A stretch of 64,000 nt of DNA, taken from the NCBI RefSeq assembly GCF_002443255.2, contig NW_019211454.1:14992243-15056242 (forward strand), in the 5' to 3' direction. This document shows, one piece after another, positions 1 to 14,080 of this stretch (the first letter of the stretch is position 1; the number at the start of each line of letters is the position of its first letter). Under the pieces are notes generated by a model. It saw nothing but the letters and a program-made list of their open reading frames with translations. It was not told where the DNA came from and did no database searches. The position numbers and the translations under genes are program-made. The DNA comes from Varroa destructor. Lineage: Eukaryota; Arthropoda; Arachnida; Mesostigmata; Varroidae.

Positions 1-1302
1 CATAAAATGTTTATTGTAATGCTTACGATATAGTCTGGGGTGGGACTTCTGAAGAAATAATAGAAAAACCCCTAAGTCGTTTAAAATGATACAAGTCAAG
101 CTAATCATGGCTTTCGTTGACTAACAAAGTTCACTTTTGAGGCCCCCTCCCTGTAAGAATTCACAGCTTATCTGAGTATCGGATAGTAACCAATGTTTTA
201 GATGTGCCGTTCGGAAAGATACCGACGGGCCTTGTGATTGAGTAGACTCTCAGTCTTAGATCTAGTAGAGCCGTTAAGAATAACAGGAAACGAGACTTAG
301 TTATTCCTAAATGTCTTTGCCTAACATAGTTGCCCAAAATAAGTAGCCGCTATAGTGTAAATCAGCCCTTCATTTTGATACGTTAAAAATTCAAACAGCT
401 TGATTTAGTATACAACAAAGGTCAAGGACTACTGGAACTGCACTCCTTTAGCTCAGCCTGTGTATCCTGACTGTCGGCTTTTATGCAGGAAGATGTGTGA
501 CCTTATATTTTAAAATATATAGAACGTATATTTCAAAAAAACAGATAAGGGACCTTTGTGCTTCACTACCAGTTAACATGTTCAATGATACATATCACAA
601 TCCTATCTATGCTACAAATATTTATTCTTCTATACAAATATTTATTCTTAGTTTTAATAAAAACCTTCTCAAAGTTGGCGTTGCTTACTTATAGTTTTAT
701 GTTTTAGTATAATTTGACTGGCTAAAGCATCTATTAACCCGACGCCATGTTTTTAACTGCAAGTTAACATTATAATTATGGCGTCGGTTTTTTCCTAATT
801 CGACGGCAATCTTTTATGCGGTTTAGCTTATCTATATGGACATTTTATGATTGCCTTTACTCGTAGGCCTTCAAAGTTAGCCAAGCGCATTTAATTCCGT
901 ATAGTGTACGCCTTTTGACAAAATTAAAAGCAACATAAAAGCAAACTTCACAAACGTTAACATGTGAATGATTCTATGGCATGCTACATGAGAATGTGAC
1001 TTTTTTTTATGTCTAGGACCCAAATCAGGAACATGAAAGGAGGCACTAGGTAGGCTAGGCCACTCTAAGTAAGCATGTACAGTATATACTTTTCGGTACA
1101 TTGACCTACTGTAGCTAATTTTCAGACAAAGAGGGAAAACCTTTATATAACTTTACCTTTAACTGACACGATAAATCGCTAGCGTTCAGCTTTTTTTTGC
1201 ATTCGCAAAGGCATTCGGCAAAGCTATCGGAATGCATCGCGTAGTTTCTAGCTGATTATCTATTATATTATAATACATAAAGCATTTTTATGTATACACT
1301 GC

Positions 1303-1332
1303 AATATATATATATATATAGGTATATATATA
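1303..1332. repeat. AT microsatellite
   Basis: An (AT)n tract interrupted once by GG. Confidence 0.9.
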
Positions 1333-1610
1333 TGTCGGCCAATATCGTCATAATTAGAACTTTTAAGCTTTACAAGTATAGGCTTTCTCTATTGGATCCA
1401 TTTATTTTTCAAGCTTCTGTAAGCCTAAAGAGATCCGTAGAGAGAAGAGGCCTGGGGGATGCAACGCTGTTTATGGAAGTCGTTTTACTTGAGACGAAAA
1501 CTTTTATTCCTTGTCGAGTTAAGCTTTGTAGCATCTCAAAGCACCAACGGCGGTTGGCAGGCGTCTACTTACCCCCGAACAGCGGACAATCCAGAAATTT
1601 ATTGAGCTAA

Positions 1611-1656
1611 TATTTACGATAACTATGTGGGCGCAACATAAGGGCCGCTAGACCCA
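1611..1656 (+). repeat. Partial copy of the repeat at 42,337-42,387
   Basis: About 46 bp align with 42,337-42,387, sharing GGGCG, ATAAGGGCC and AGACCCAC in the same order with short gaps. It carries no tRNA-like head, so it would be a 5'-truncated copy. Confidence 0.3.
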
Positions 1657-2476
1657 CACGATGCGACGTCGCATATAGCTTTTGCCATCCATTAATAGGA
1701 TGACTTTCTTCATTTGTCAGGCAGTGGACGGAGCAGGTACGATAAAGGTGTTTGTTCAAATCGGGCCTTAATACCGGTAGATCACTTTGCAGAGTGGCCT
1801 TACAACGTTAATAACAATGCTTAGTTTGTTTACTTATTGTAGAGGCCAACATTGGTTTTGTTCTTTGAACAGCCGCTGAACTTTGCCACCAACCTACCAT
1901 TTTAAGAAGCACGATCAATGAAGTTGATAAAGCTTTCGTTGACTATTTTTGTTCGTAACTCCGTACAGGTGGGACAGATAGGACCGTCGGCTGCTCGGAG
2001 AAGTTGCACAACATAAACAAATTCCTGCTAATCTCCATTGGTGCTTTAAGGTGACACAAAGCTTGGCTCAACAAGGAATGAAAGTTTTTGTCTCAAGTAA
2101 AGCGACTTCCATAAATAGCGCTGTATCCGCTTATTTCTCCCTACGAATCTCTTTTGGATTACAGTAGCTTGAAGAATGAAAAATGGCCGAGAGAGTTTTA
2201 AGAAAGCAATCTAAGTAAGCATAACTTTTCAGCTGAGTATCTATAGAACTTCGAAAGGGTCAATTATATGGTTCAATACCAATTCAAAGCTATTCACTCT
2301 TAGCTTGTCGATAGCTGTATTCATTTATGAGACTTTGTCTAGGTAATTTTCTTTTCTACGGTAGTTTTCCTTGTCCACCGCACGCTCGAAGTAGAATTAA
2401 CCTGGACTCAGAGTCGGAAAAAGGGACGGAATGAAATTCAGTGTTGGTCAGTGATACGCTCTCTCATTTGAGCAGC

Positions 2477-2523
2477 ATCAGTCGTCTCAAACCCACGCAG
2501 AGCATGAGTCTGAGACGACTGAT
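2477..2523. repeat. 13-bp perfect inverted repeat
   Basis: ATCAGTCGTCTCA (2,477-2,489) is matched by TGAGACGACTGAT (2,511-2,523), separated by 21 bp. No gene is next to it. Confidence 0.75.
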
Positions 2524-5500
2524 TACGTAGTTTTTGCTCTCCAAGTTCTAATTATATAGGTTTGTCATACTTTTATCCTATTCTTGAGTGACTTCTATTG
2601 CAGCATTTTAAGTTCCAAACTTCAAATCGATATAAAACTAAGTACCCAATTTAATCGATCACCGCCAAATTGACCCATAAGAATTGCACCTAGCGGCACC
2701 ATAGTCGCGCAATGGAGGGCTTACATCGGGCAATAGTTCTCGTCAGGCAGCGTCAGCGAAATTCGAAAACGTCTCTCTAGTGTGCCCCGAATTTTCCCGC
2801 CCAACTGTTGTCCTATAGGACGGACTTCGATTACAGATTTGATTCAAGGCCTTTATGAAGTTGCGATACAAAACAATGTCTGTGTGAGCCCCCCCAGCTA
2901 TGTATGCTAAACGATAAGTGTGAACAAATCAAACTCGATATTAGCGAATAACGTAGAGGAGTCTGTAGCTTGCAAAAATATTGACCGTGCAAAGGATAAG
3001 AATCAAATCGGGGGCAGGATGCAAGGCACCTTTAACAAGGTGAGCGATCACTTTGTAAAGCTTTATATTGGGATAGCGTGGGTCTAGTAATCAGATCGCT
3101 TGCGTCAGTTAGCGTTCGAATGGACCTTTCTCATTTAACTGCTTCAGCGATCAAAAGCGCATCGTCTGCTACACCTCGATCTGCTTGCTTCTTTAAAATG
3201 GCGAGGACAACATGTATCTACTGAATAATGAATTATGACTAGCATCATTGCGTTACGGGAGAAGAGCCAGCCTTTGAAACAGATCAAGTGGCGGCATAAA
3301 GTTTACGATAAGCTTGACAACGTTATCCGCCCAACTTCAAGATAAAACTGCCGTAAAAAGCGCCAAGTTCGCATGCGACTCTATCTATAATATATCAAAA
3401 CAAAGAATCGTCCTGATAATCTTTGCTTTACACCGCCTTCAATATACAGAGGGTGAAGAAAGCGTTTTTTCAACAGTCTGAGAAGGAGTGCAAGAAGTTC
3501 CTCTTTCAAATAGCTCAGAGACCTTTGCTTCATCATGTTATGCTATGGCACGCGTGTATGTGCCAGCGACCGTCCTATAAGCCTGCAGGACAAATTGAAG
3601 CAGTGGAGGGCCTTTACCTTACAGCATCATATGTTATAAAGAGTCTACGAAAGAGGTCTACGAAACCTGAATCGGTTCGACAAACATTGGGTGTCGGTAC
3701 CGTTGGCGGCGCACTCGTATATTTCAGATACCGAATCCGTCTTGGCCTGTTCAGCGGTCTCCCCAATACCCCCCGCGCCCCTGCGCATATGCTCTTCGTA
3801 ACAACCTCAAGCAACTATTTGTGTTAAGGTCAAAGAATCGATAAAAGCAAAGTGCGTACGATTCGATATGTGTCCGAATATCACTTTGGGTGGCAGAAAT
3901 ATTGCTGATGTTTTTATTCAGTGTCGACAACGTCGTATAAAAGGATAGCGTGTCACTTCAATTTGTTATCGCTGTTTGTCGTGACTTCGGCGACATGATA
4001 CGCATACGCCTTTAGTCCTTCACTGGTATCAAACACGAGTTGCATATCCATTGTATTACTGAAGTTGGCAACAAGGGAAATATCGGCGGTTTTAACACAT
4101 TGTTTATGATACGATAAAGGGTGGCAAAGCATCTGCACATTCGTACGTGCTCATTTGACGTCTTCTATTGTATATTTTGTCCTTGTATATCTCTAAAAAT
4201 AGATAGCATGAGGGCAACGAGTCTCCCAATTCAAATAGTAAATGCAAGGTTCCAGAACAGCCATATTTTCTTTCTATTTCGAAAAAGTTTACATATTTAT
4301 CCATACATACATGTCATAGAATATATTAGCTTATTTCATTGCTAATGATACGACTAATATAGACGATAGCTTGACTTTTCGTTAGATAACTGCTTTTTAC
4401 GTGGTGCTTTTTGAACATTGTCGTAGATTAGATCGTCCCGTTTGCGGATACTGTTGAAATGTCTCATCTAGACCGATATGGTCATTTAGACCAGGTTGAC
4501 CTGCATAGCATACAGTGACCGAACCGGTTAAGGTCCCACCTGTCTAAAGACATTATTTTGACGCGCGATCTGCAAAAGCTACACATACCGCGGTTCTACT
4601 ACTATATCGTTAGTACGGATTCTAAGATGACGAGAAGATCGGGCGGCCTCTTTCGTCGTTCAGCCATGAAGTAACGAAATCGTTACATGCTAACTTACTA
4701 AGCAACATTTCTGAACCCGCTTCAACTCCCTATCGCGTTATTTTTCTGTCTGTCGGCTTCAAATGCAAAGCGAAACATGACAAATCCTCGGTTCGTTATG
4801 TGGGAGTACTTGACCTTCACGGAGTCACCGCTATACTTTCTAGCGCTGTGGTGTCTTCGGCAATGTTGCCGACACCCTAACCGTCTTACTTCGGCCCCCA
4901 TATGACAGCTCATAACCTAAAACATCTGAGATGTCGACTCCACGATCTAGACTAAGAGCAAGGGTTGTTACGCCATTAATCGTAGTTGCGTGCTGCAGCT
5001 ATGGGGTAATGTATTTGGGGAGAATGGAACGTGTCCCATTGTGCTTGCCGTCAAATGGCCAATTCCACTTATAGCGAAATAGCTGCTAGGGCCTTTGTTT
5101 CTTGACGTTCACGAACGCAATCGCTGAACCCGACTGTTGTCATTTGTACGGAAACCGTCGCTTCGCATGACTAATGACTTAGGGTAACACGCCGCAGAAA
5201 CGATAGATTGTAACAGAACTATTTAAATCAGCCTTCGTTGGCTTTGCCAAGTCTCTTCTTCACCCTCCCACTTGAGAAAATTTTGTTTTGACTTCGTGAA
5301 GACAAAGCCAGCAGGCTGGCTTGTTGACGGCGCTTTCAAGCGTTGACGAGGTTTCATCATGTTTCTACTTTTACGAGACTTAGTTGCTGCTTGTCGCACA
5401 GTTGCTGCGCTGGCCTCATGAAGTTAACGTGAAAAAAAGGCTTTGACGCTGCGGACAAGGGGTTTACGACCGACGAATGCCGCCAAGTAGGTCAGGTTAT

Positions 5501-6954
5501 CTATGGCCTAGTATACGTTAGCAGCTTACCCGTTATAACCATTGTACTTTTGCTTGAGCTGGCTGGTTCGTAAGTGTCGTAGAGGTGATCGAAATGGGTA
5601 AATTGGACAAAACACACGATCACCCAGCTGTATAACAAACAGGTGTATATATAATTTAGTTATCTTCCATAATAAAAATAACAGTAGGTTGTCCTCCAGA
5701 GCGTAGGTGAAGGCAAAACCGTCGACGCCATCGGCGATTTTTATCGAACGATGACTAGTAGAGAAGTCCAGAAGCTAGATAAACGTTTCTCTCATAGTGT
5801 AATTACTGCGAAATAAGCCAGCTTCGTATTCGTCGAGCGTTAAAAACGCTACTCTAAATGCATGTCAAAATAAGGACCACCGTCAGGGATTTTATTACCG
5901 CAGACAGAAATATATCAAGTCAACAATACCTGACTCCCGGAAAGCTTCATCCGTATTTTTCTTCACGTTTCGTTTCTCGGTGTCGTTCACGGATTGCACT
6001 GAGCGAATGGACGATCCTAGCAGCATAGACATCAAACATCTACGTACAGGAAAAATGCACGATAATGCATAACCGTTCTGTTCACATCAAGCGACGATAT
6101 ACTTCGTTCTTGGCACATGCCCCCAAGAGCATAAGGCATCGTCACTCGAGCTGATCCATATCAATCATAGCTGTCCAATCTGTGTAACTAAGCTCGACAT
6201 GTCGAGCCCCCCTACCGAGCGACGTTGTTCGACGGACGCAATAAACGGATGTGCTTTTCACAGGCCACGTGCCGTTATTGCGACGGTAGGTTGAGATCAC
6301 GGAAAAAAGGCCTGAGGCGAGACGGTCCTATGAATTTCATAATATTGCTTAGGCAAACTCGGTCGATTATTGTTAGACCAGTACAACAATTTTGTACGTC
6401 GTAAATATTTTCATCTGAAAATTCGTTCAAAACGACTATCTGATATAATGAAATTGTTACCGACGGTTTAGATGTCTTATAGTATTCAATCTGCAGTCGT
6501 TGTTCTACTCTTCACTTCACTCCCCTAACAAGTTGTTTGTTTCGAATTTTTTTCGTCTCATTTACGCTACACCGATCGTATGTTACAATGGACTATTCTT
6601 CTAACCTAGTTATAGCAAACAATTGGCTAAATGATATCATTATAAGTGAAAGCAGGTTCGTACCGATACGTTGCTCCGAACTCTTCTTTCGACTCATCTC
6701 TGCTCGTTTTCTTGAAGCAGGGCAATCCATTTGTAATTGTTAGATATCGCCCTTAGACCGGGCTTTATGCTGTTTAAATACTAGTAATAGTCTTTAAGTT
6801 TGTGCTAGTTGCAAGTGTCAAGGCAATAAATTAACATAACTTCTGTTCATGACATCTCTGACGTAAGATGGCGTCCCAATTTTTCATCCCCCACACATCC
6901 AACTGACAAAATTAAACAAACGTTTAAGGGTAAGTCGGTCGCACGGAAGTTCCC

Positions 6955-7060
6955 TGTGATACCGCAATGGCTAACGTGTTTAGCTGCTAAATATAGAGAG
7001 ACATGAATGGTCCGGGTTCGAATCTGAGCATAGTGAATAGGTTAGTCTCTAAGGGCTCAC
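6955..7060 (+). mobile_element. tRNA-like element, probable SINE copy
   Basis: TGGCTAACGTG with TAGCTGCTAA resembles an A-box region, and GGTTCGAATC (7,015-7,024) is a near-perfect B box about 45 bp later. The middle differs from the copies at 36,121 and 58,530, so this may be an older or different subfamily. A cloverleaf with a closing acceptor stem is not evident, so it is not called a tRNA gene. Confidence 0.35.
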
Positions 7061-10000
7061 ATATCTGAATCTAAGAACACGAAAAATATAGATTCCTATT
7101 TCAAGCGAACCGCTTCGATTTGTCGAACAGCAGATGAATTGAGCTCAGCTAAAAGAAACTTTGTTTGTGCAGTGAACAATGGAGTACATCCGTTAAAACT
7201 TGAATGTTTGACTATGACTGACTGATGTTGGCCTTCTCCGCAAACGGCATGAGTCCAGAAGCGTAATGAGGATTATTCTCGTCCTTGTAGACAGTGCTGA
7301 TGATTTAAGCCAGATCAGTCTCTCACTTTGAATTGGAATCGCCCGTTCGTGATGCGTTTGTTCCCAAAATAGCCCAAATATGACCTTGGGCCTTCCTTTA
7401 GGTGGCCTTCGTGGTTCGAAATGGCCTGGCATTGGCTACTTAGTAGACGCACGTGCATCGGATAGGCGCGTCACCTGCGACCTTTGTTCGATGCCTGATG
7501 TACTCGAAACAAAAACTAGCGCCATTGTCCACCACACAGGTGGATCCACGTTACCGATCGTAATCTGTGTATTCGATAAAATAAATACATACATTTCCCT
7601 ATGACGTTTACCACCGACAGATGTTTGTCACGAAAGCGCTCAAAACGCAACGTACGTACATTTCCGAAGCTTTAAGGACGCTTACCAAGAACAGGAATTT
7701 GATAGGCAAAGCTATGTAAAGTCCAGTGTTAGATATCAGTAATTTTTCTAACTTAATACGTGTAGTAGCACTAGTAGTAATTGTCTATTCGACAATGGGT
7801 CTACTTGTTTGGGTCTGTTTCACGGCGCCCCAAGGCCGACTCGATCCACGATGCTCACTAGATGCCGTTCGATGGCAGGCTTATCCTATAAATCGTTTAG
7901 GAACATGTACTGATAATATGCGTACGATATTCGGCTCAAAGGAGATGCCCTCTAGTCGTTAACGTGATCAAATATTTTGTTTGGATCCTTCCCGAATTCG
8001 ATTTGGCCACAAAGAGAACTGCTTTATAAATGCGCGTACAATTTCGTCATTCTGTTATAGTATATATGTTGAACAGGGTACTGATGATCCAAAATAACAA
8101 ATGTTATTATATAGCTGTATTTTTTCTTTGTTTGCCTATGTCAATATGACGTATAGTAGTTCTGGTATTTACATTACTGTGCATTCAAAAGTAAAACGAC
8201 CTAAATTGTTACATCGTTGGATGTCGCATTGGTCCTCGTAGTATAGTTAGTCGGGGTCTATTGAATCCAACCAAAAAATTTAATTATTCTATATTTAATT
8301 TAACTCCGATGAAACTCTATATGGAAGAGACGGCGAGAAACAGGCGCACGGGAGGAGATAACAGTCACAGCTTACTGAGCAGTACCCGATAGAAACACAT
8401 TAACACAAAGTTACCCAAACCCTTAGCTGCGTACATCCATTACAAGTTTAGGGACTTGGGGCTAGCCTTATTCTTTGATATGCCGCAGAGATTGCTGCTA
8501 TTACGCATGTGTACCTGCTAATTACCGGCTTCCCCGACCGTTGGGCTCCTCTCTTAGGGGAACATAACAGAGCTAAGCAATAGATCGTCAATACAAATAT
8601 CTAGGGGGACGAGCTATGCTGCTATCCAGGGGTAGTCTACTAGCAAGGCCTGTCAGGGCATCTGGTCCGGTGAAATCCTACAGCAGGTTAATTAAAGACA
8701 AACAACAGACCGCTCGGTTACTGGTAAGCATTTCAATACAAAGTGAATTGTTGGTTGTGATCGACTTCTCTCCTCCTCCGCTAGTGGAAAAGTTCTTTTT
8801 GGCAAATTGGATCTTTTTGCATTTTTTATGCCTTGCTTAAGGTGGGACACTGTGTGGATCGTTGATTGATAGGAGGCACTTGATTTTTAATTGCTAGACG
8901 GCATCCCAATCGTTACTAATAAAGTGCGTTTAAAAAGAAACTGTGTGAATAATACAAGGTGTGCTTGATCGTGCAACAAATAATATGGCTAAGACAACAC
9001 TGATGCCGTGTGCACACCGGTCGATTGCCTATTGCTATTGGTTAGTTTGCTTTAGAGTCTCGTCAGGCCACGTTCTTTGACGGACCTTGATAATGGACCA
9101 CCCCCTTAAAAACTCTTATATTCACACTAAAAAGCAGAGTCTTTCGTAATTATCTGGCTTATATGCATTGTTAATTGAAGTAAGATATTCATAAAACTTT
9201 ATCACTTGTTTCTTACTTGAGGACAATAATAATGAATGCTCATATTGCAATATTAAGTTGCTGCACGTGTCTGCGTGTTAGTAAGAAAAACTATTTTCAA
9301 AGCTAATCGCTGGTGAGCTTTTTCAAACTGGAGATTGACAAGCAGCTCGTGGAAGCATCTAGGAAAACAATAATACGAAGCGAAGAGCCAGGAAAGACAC
9401 CATGTCCGACAGGTAAAGTATTCAAGTAACCTGTCAATCAGAAGATCAGCCTTTCCCAACGTTGCGTTTGCAAGTATTTATATCGGGACCGGGAGTGGAC
9501 GATCTGACTGAGCTGCAGAAGGGTAGAACAGTAGAAAAAACAACTTGGATACTACTCTAGCTCATTCTAGGCGTACTTCAGGTCAGCTTGGATCTAGTTG
9601 TCCTTGATCGTTTGCGCTCTACTAAAGAACCCATCCGATTCGTGCGCAAAAGGGTACGTCATCGCCGTCGTTAGCGTATTCTGTTTAGAGAGGACCGTCA
9701 CGGGATTAAATGAGAGAGAGCTTTAACCGCGGGGGTAAGCACATTTCCATGTGTGAGACAGAGAAGTGTACGAGGTAGACGCTTATCGACGCTGCACATA
9801 TGATTAAACGTCACGTCGCAGTATTTTTTCAATGGCATGACATTTAAACAGGAAAAAAGGATCATATTTTAGACTTTTTCAACCGTCACCCTTATGCTAA
9901 TTGTCTCCGCACGCAATACTGATGATTGATATCCAGCCGCCCCGACGCCGCACAACGCACGACGAAAACTATGCATGAATGACGGCCAGTCCAGTATAAC

Positions 10001-10717
10001 GTAGTTAGAAGCTTCCGCTTATAGTTTTGTCAAATATAGGGCCACTGCTAGGAATGTTTGAGTAGTCTCTCTCGTAATGCAGCAACAAGACGAAGAACGT
10101 AATTTGCCTTATATAATATAGTATCAGGCTTACTGTAGATTAAATATTCTATCCAAAACAGAATAGGGATCATTGTTTCTCTTTTATATTAATTCGTACT
10201 TCGGTCATAACTGATTGGTTTAACCATTGACTCAGACCTGAAGACGCGTTTCAAACTCTAATTGGTCATTGAGTTTATCACGATCACCAGCTACATTGTC
10301 CGTTTTCCAAATCAAAGGCGAAAACATGGCTATTGTCATTAATCAAGACCAATTTTGTTCTATCCTATCGATAAGCTTGTCTTTTGCTGGTATCTATGTT
10401 GAGGCACGTTTTCACTGCACATCCCGCCTTGTCTGTTGAAACTATACACACGCCGTACACGTGCTACGTGCAAATAAATCCCCACCTATGAATGATTACG
10501 CCATGTACAAATATCTGAGGAAAAGGTTTATGTACGGTTTGTACCTAAATGTTTACAGCTCTCTTTAGTTAAGCAACCCGTACATATATTACGAGGAAGA
10601 ACTTCTGTCTCATGCTTTCTTTGTGGAGAAATCTAGCGGACGACCCTCAAGACCCTTCTCTGTCGGCATTACGAATCCTCAGGATATCGGCGGCCGAAAC
10701 GTAAAACTAGACATATG

Positions 10718-10740
10718 GCAAAGGTCCAAATGACCTTTGC
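10718..10740. repeat. 9-bp perfect inverted repeat
   Basis: GCAAAGGTC and GACCTTTGC flank CAAAT. The core AGGTC/GACCT resembles inverted nuclear-receptor half-sites with a 3-bp spacer when read as AGGTCC AAA TGACCT. Function is not implied. Confidence 0.45.
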
Positions 10741-13349
10741 TTAGATATCTGTAACGATGGAAAAAGACTACTTCGAAGGGCGACAAATACATGTTTGTGT
10801 CCTAAACCTAACCAGATTCTAAGGCATAAGGTAGTAACACAAAACGAAGCTGCTTTTTCTGTCCGTAGGAATACCCTTACCCTTCGAATTTGATACACAC
10901 ATTTATCATCAAAAGGAATTTACACACAAAAACAGTTTATTTGGCTTAATTATAGTTTAAAAAAAGGAAGCTAGGTGCGATAGTTATTGGAAAACCATCC
11001 AAGTTGGAAGACTTTTTCCATTGTTCTTATTAATAAATCTTCAACCACTATGCGTTGTACTCGCAATCTCTTTAGGCTTCCTTTAAAATGTATTGTTACA
11101 CATTGAAGGTAACGCTTAAGATGACCGTCTTTTGACCTATTTAATTATTTCTTTTTCTTTTTTTTGGAGGGCAAATGTATGAGCGTGTCAAGATCTTGCT
11201 TTGCTTTCTAATTTGATGTAATCTAGCCGAATGCCCTTCATGTGTAGTACAATTATGTATCGGTAAAATAGGTATTCCATTCTAATACACACGTACTGGT
11301 AAAATGAAGTGAGGTATTTTTCATCCGCGCGCGACGTTCTTGTCTGAAAAACATGGAAGACTACGTAGGAAGCGCGTTTTACACAGCCCTAGAGAGGACG
11401 TTTACGTGAGCCATATCTATTTATGCTAGTGACGCGTACTAAAAGAAACTGGACTTTATTTTAATTTTACCACGTATGCATTTTGTTAGCTAGGTAAATA
11501 CGAGCCAAATTGCCATTGCAGCTCAGGAAAGCGAAACCTCGTACCCTATTGAAAAATGACAGAAGCTTTATCCAAAGGATCGTTTCACTTGTATCGCTAT
11601 ATCTTGTCCACGCACTATTGATCCTTTCGAAACACCTTCATTAGTAAGCATTACAATAAATTTGACGTTTGCCCAAAGAAACGGGGACAGTTAAGTGCCT
11701 CGCTCTCATTAACTAAAGCACCAGCTGTGCTGCACACAGAAAGGAAAAGGCTCCCATTATGCAGAGGGAATGCGCTAAGCATACGGATGCGCACCCTGAA
11801 CACGTACAGGAACAGGGATGATCGATTGAGGGTCTGATACTTTAGTATGCCCATGCTTCTTCATACGGTAATTAATAGGCTTAGAGTGCTGTTGTAAGCA
11901 ACGTTTGACAGGTCGGCGCTTAGAATTTAGAAAGTTACTGTGCTGTTTGGAAATAGTAAACCTTCCATGTCTAACAAATCGTCGTCACTGATATGCGTAA
12001 CAGAAGGCAATTATTTTCATGGATTTCCATTGTTTTAATTCAGTTTCTTGAAAATGGCGCCGTGACAAGTGGTTTCGAAACGTGCCATGTTTGTTGAAAG
12101 TATGATTACTTTTGTTTCAATAACCTCTCAGTAAATCCATAGACTTCGACAATGAGGGCTAGCTTATCACACACAATATATTTTCTAGGGTATACTTTTT
12201 TCGAAAGACATTTTTGTCGCACTTGATTTTTTTATTTGCCCATTTTCACTGGCGTACATATCTCGAACAGGTCATTCCTTTTGTTTAAATGCGCCTTTTT
12301 TTTTTAAATCATGATTATGGAATTTATACATTGATCACTCTGATTCCTGAATAATCTCCATATAGACTCCATATATACCGATGCATTTGGACCGAATTTT
12401 GGCGTAACAATGGTTGAGTCCTTTAACGGGGCAGTAATTGATTCAAAAGCAATCTACAAGGCTCAACCGTCGGCTGCCTTCTTCGATGCACAGATTTCGT
12501 TCTAGAGGTATTATGGCGCGATCGCGAACATTATTATTTGGTATTGTTTGGCGACTTTATTTGATAGTATAAGACGATTTCGAAGTAAATCATTACAGTA
12601 TGACAGGATCAGTGACGGTTGGTTCAAATCATATCTGTAAACAAATGCAATCCCGTTGAGTGTTCTCAGAGCTACGACAAATTGTGAATCCTCAATAATA
12701 TATAACACTCGTATTCAGTTATATTGTACCTTATCGTTGAATGCGTTCCATTTCCGTTTTCATTTCTTTGTATAAGAGAACCTTATAAGATAACTGTACG
12801 TTAGTAGGCCAATTTGCCAAGCCAGCCTCCCCAGGCGCGAAGTAAATATTGAATCACTTTACGCCATTGAGTGTACTATGCGCTATAGTGAGGAAACCCG
12901 CTCTCCCTTTCCGACATTTATAAAATGGAATACAAAAGGCATTACCCACTTACTAATTTAGCTTCTTTACATCCGACGTCCAGCTCCAGTCGTGACGCAT
13001 CCGCAAATATCGGTTCCGGTCTCGTTTTACTTCACTGTTTCGTCCTATTCGAATGAATCGTCGTCCTTGCAAAACGTATGCGTACAATAGTTGTGTGATA
13101 TTTAATTGGCTCATATTTTCCCAATAACAACGTCCTAGCAGTTGTCCGATGAAGCTTATTTGAAGTTATAGCAGCAACGGCTGACGCGAGAGACTAAATG
13201 CCATCGCTATAGTTTCGACGGTCAGGCGACAATGCGCTAACTAGAACTAAGAATGGGCAACGGCACGTCCGTCCGGCCCAGAGTGGGACTAGAAGGATCA
13301 ATCCAAAGCGGAACATTGGTGTAGGCTGTTGATTACGTCAGCCTGAACG

Positions 13350-14080
13350 ATGCAAAGTCTCATAAACTTTCACACAGATGATACAAAAATACACGCGGCA
13401 GGTGATGAACGGGTACTGGACAAAGTCATTCGAAGCCTTAGGTGCCCGCGACGAGACACAGGGAGTAGAAGCGCTGTGATACCCGTTTGCAAAAGCCTCC
13501 TCTTTTTCTGCAGACGTTATTTTGGATCAGTAGTTACACAAGCCTACACAGAGATCATGGACCTTCTAGCTGTCCTTTTCATCACTCGTGAAGTCGTACT
13601 GACAGATGGCCTCAAAAAGCCTTTGGTCCTGACTCTGAATAAGCAGGCAAACGGAAGCTAGTTCAGCGTAAAGGAATACGGCGATTTCATCAACGATGGT
13701 CATGAACATTCCGATCGCATCCGCTCATCTCTAACCATCCCAAGCAGCGTACACAGTACAAACAGACAGACAACTGATATACACACGGACCTAATTATTC
13801 GTACTGCTCTATCGAATGAAGCTACCTTTTCTGCTCAGGGCCAACTACAAACTGCGTTACCCAGCACACCCTGATGGCTTGATCGGATCAAACTAACAAA
13901 CAGATGAGATTTGAAAGTCTCATCGTCCATTATCGGGGAAATTGCGGTCAACTCCCAGCAAAATGCTCTATTGACCATTAATACTACAAGAGTTATTCAA
14001 CGTTCACACGAGGGCCGCAAACCCAAAAAACACGCTTCCAATCCCACAATGACCCTTTGCGAAATCTGCTGGTTCAGCTG
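13350..14080 (+). pseudogene. Decayed LINE fragment, endonuclease-like region
   Basis: Two plus-strand frames read in succession resemble the C-terminal half of an apurinic-type endonuclease of Jockey/CR1-like non-LTR retrotransposons. The first (13,350-13,661) contains AAGD, then FGSVVTQAY, EIMDLLAVL and VLTDGLKKP. These recall the GDFN, WGS...D.RG, L.dLL..L and VLNDG elements of that domain. The reading then moves to the next frame (from about 13,660), where HEHSDRIRSSL recalls the SDH motif, and continues with two internal stops. The first stop falls at TP*WLDRIK, where the family often has a WW-containing linker. A functional enzyme is excluded by the stops and frame change. The match is by eye and weak at single positions; the order of several motifs is what supports it. 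Confidence 0.35.

Noticed and set aside
3423..3827. 134-codon plus-strand ORF
   Set aside because: Begins with TTG, has no recognisable domain, and overlaps another ORF on the opposite strand. It is within chance for a window this long.
7985..8035. Minus-strand stretch resembling an IYKQF segment of calcium sensors
   Set aside because: An extra base breaks the frame and the flanking residues do not match the family.
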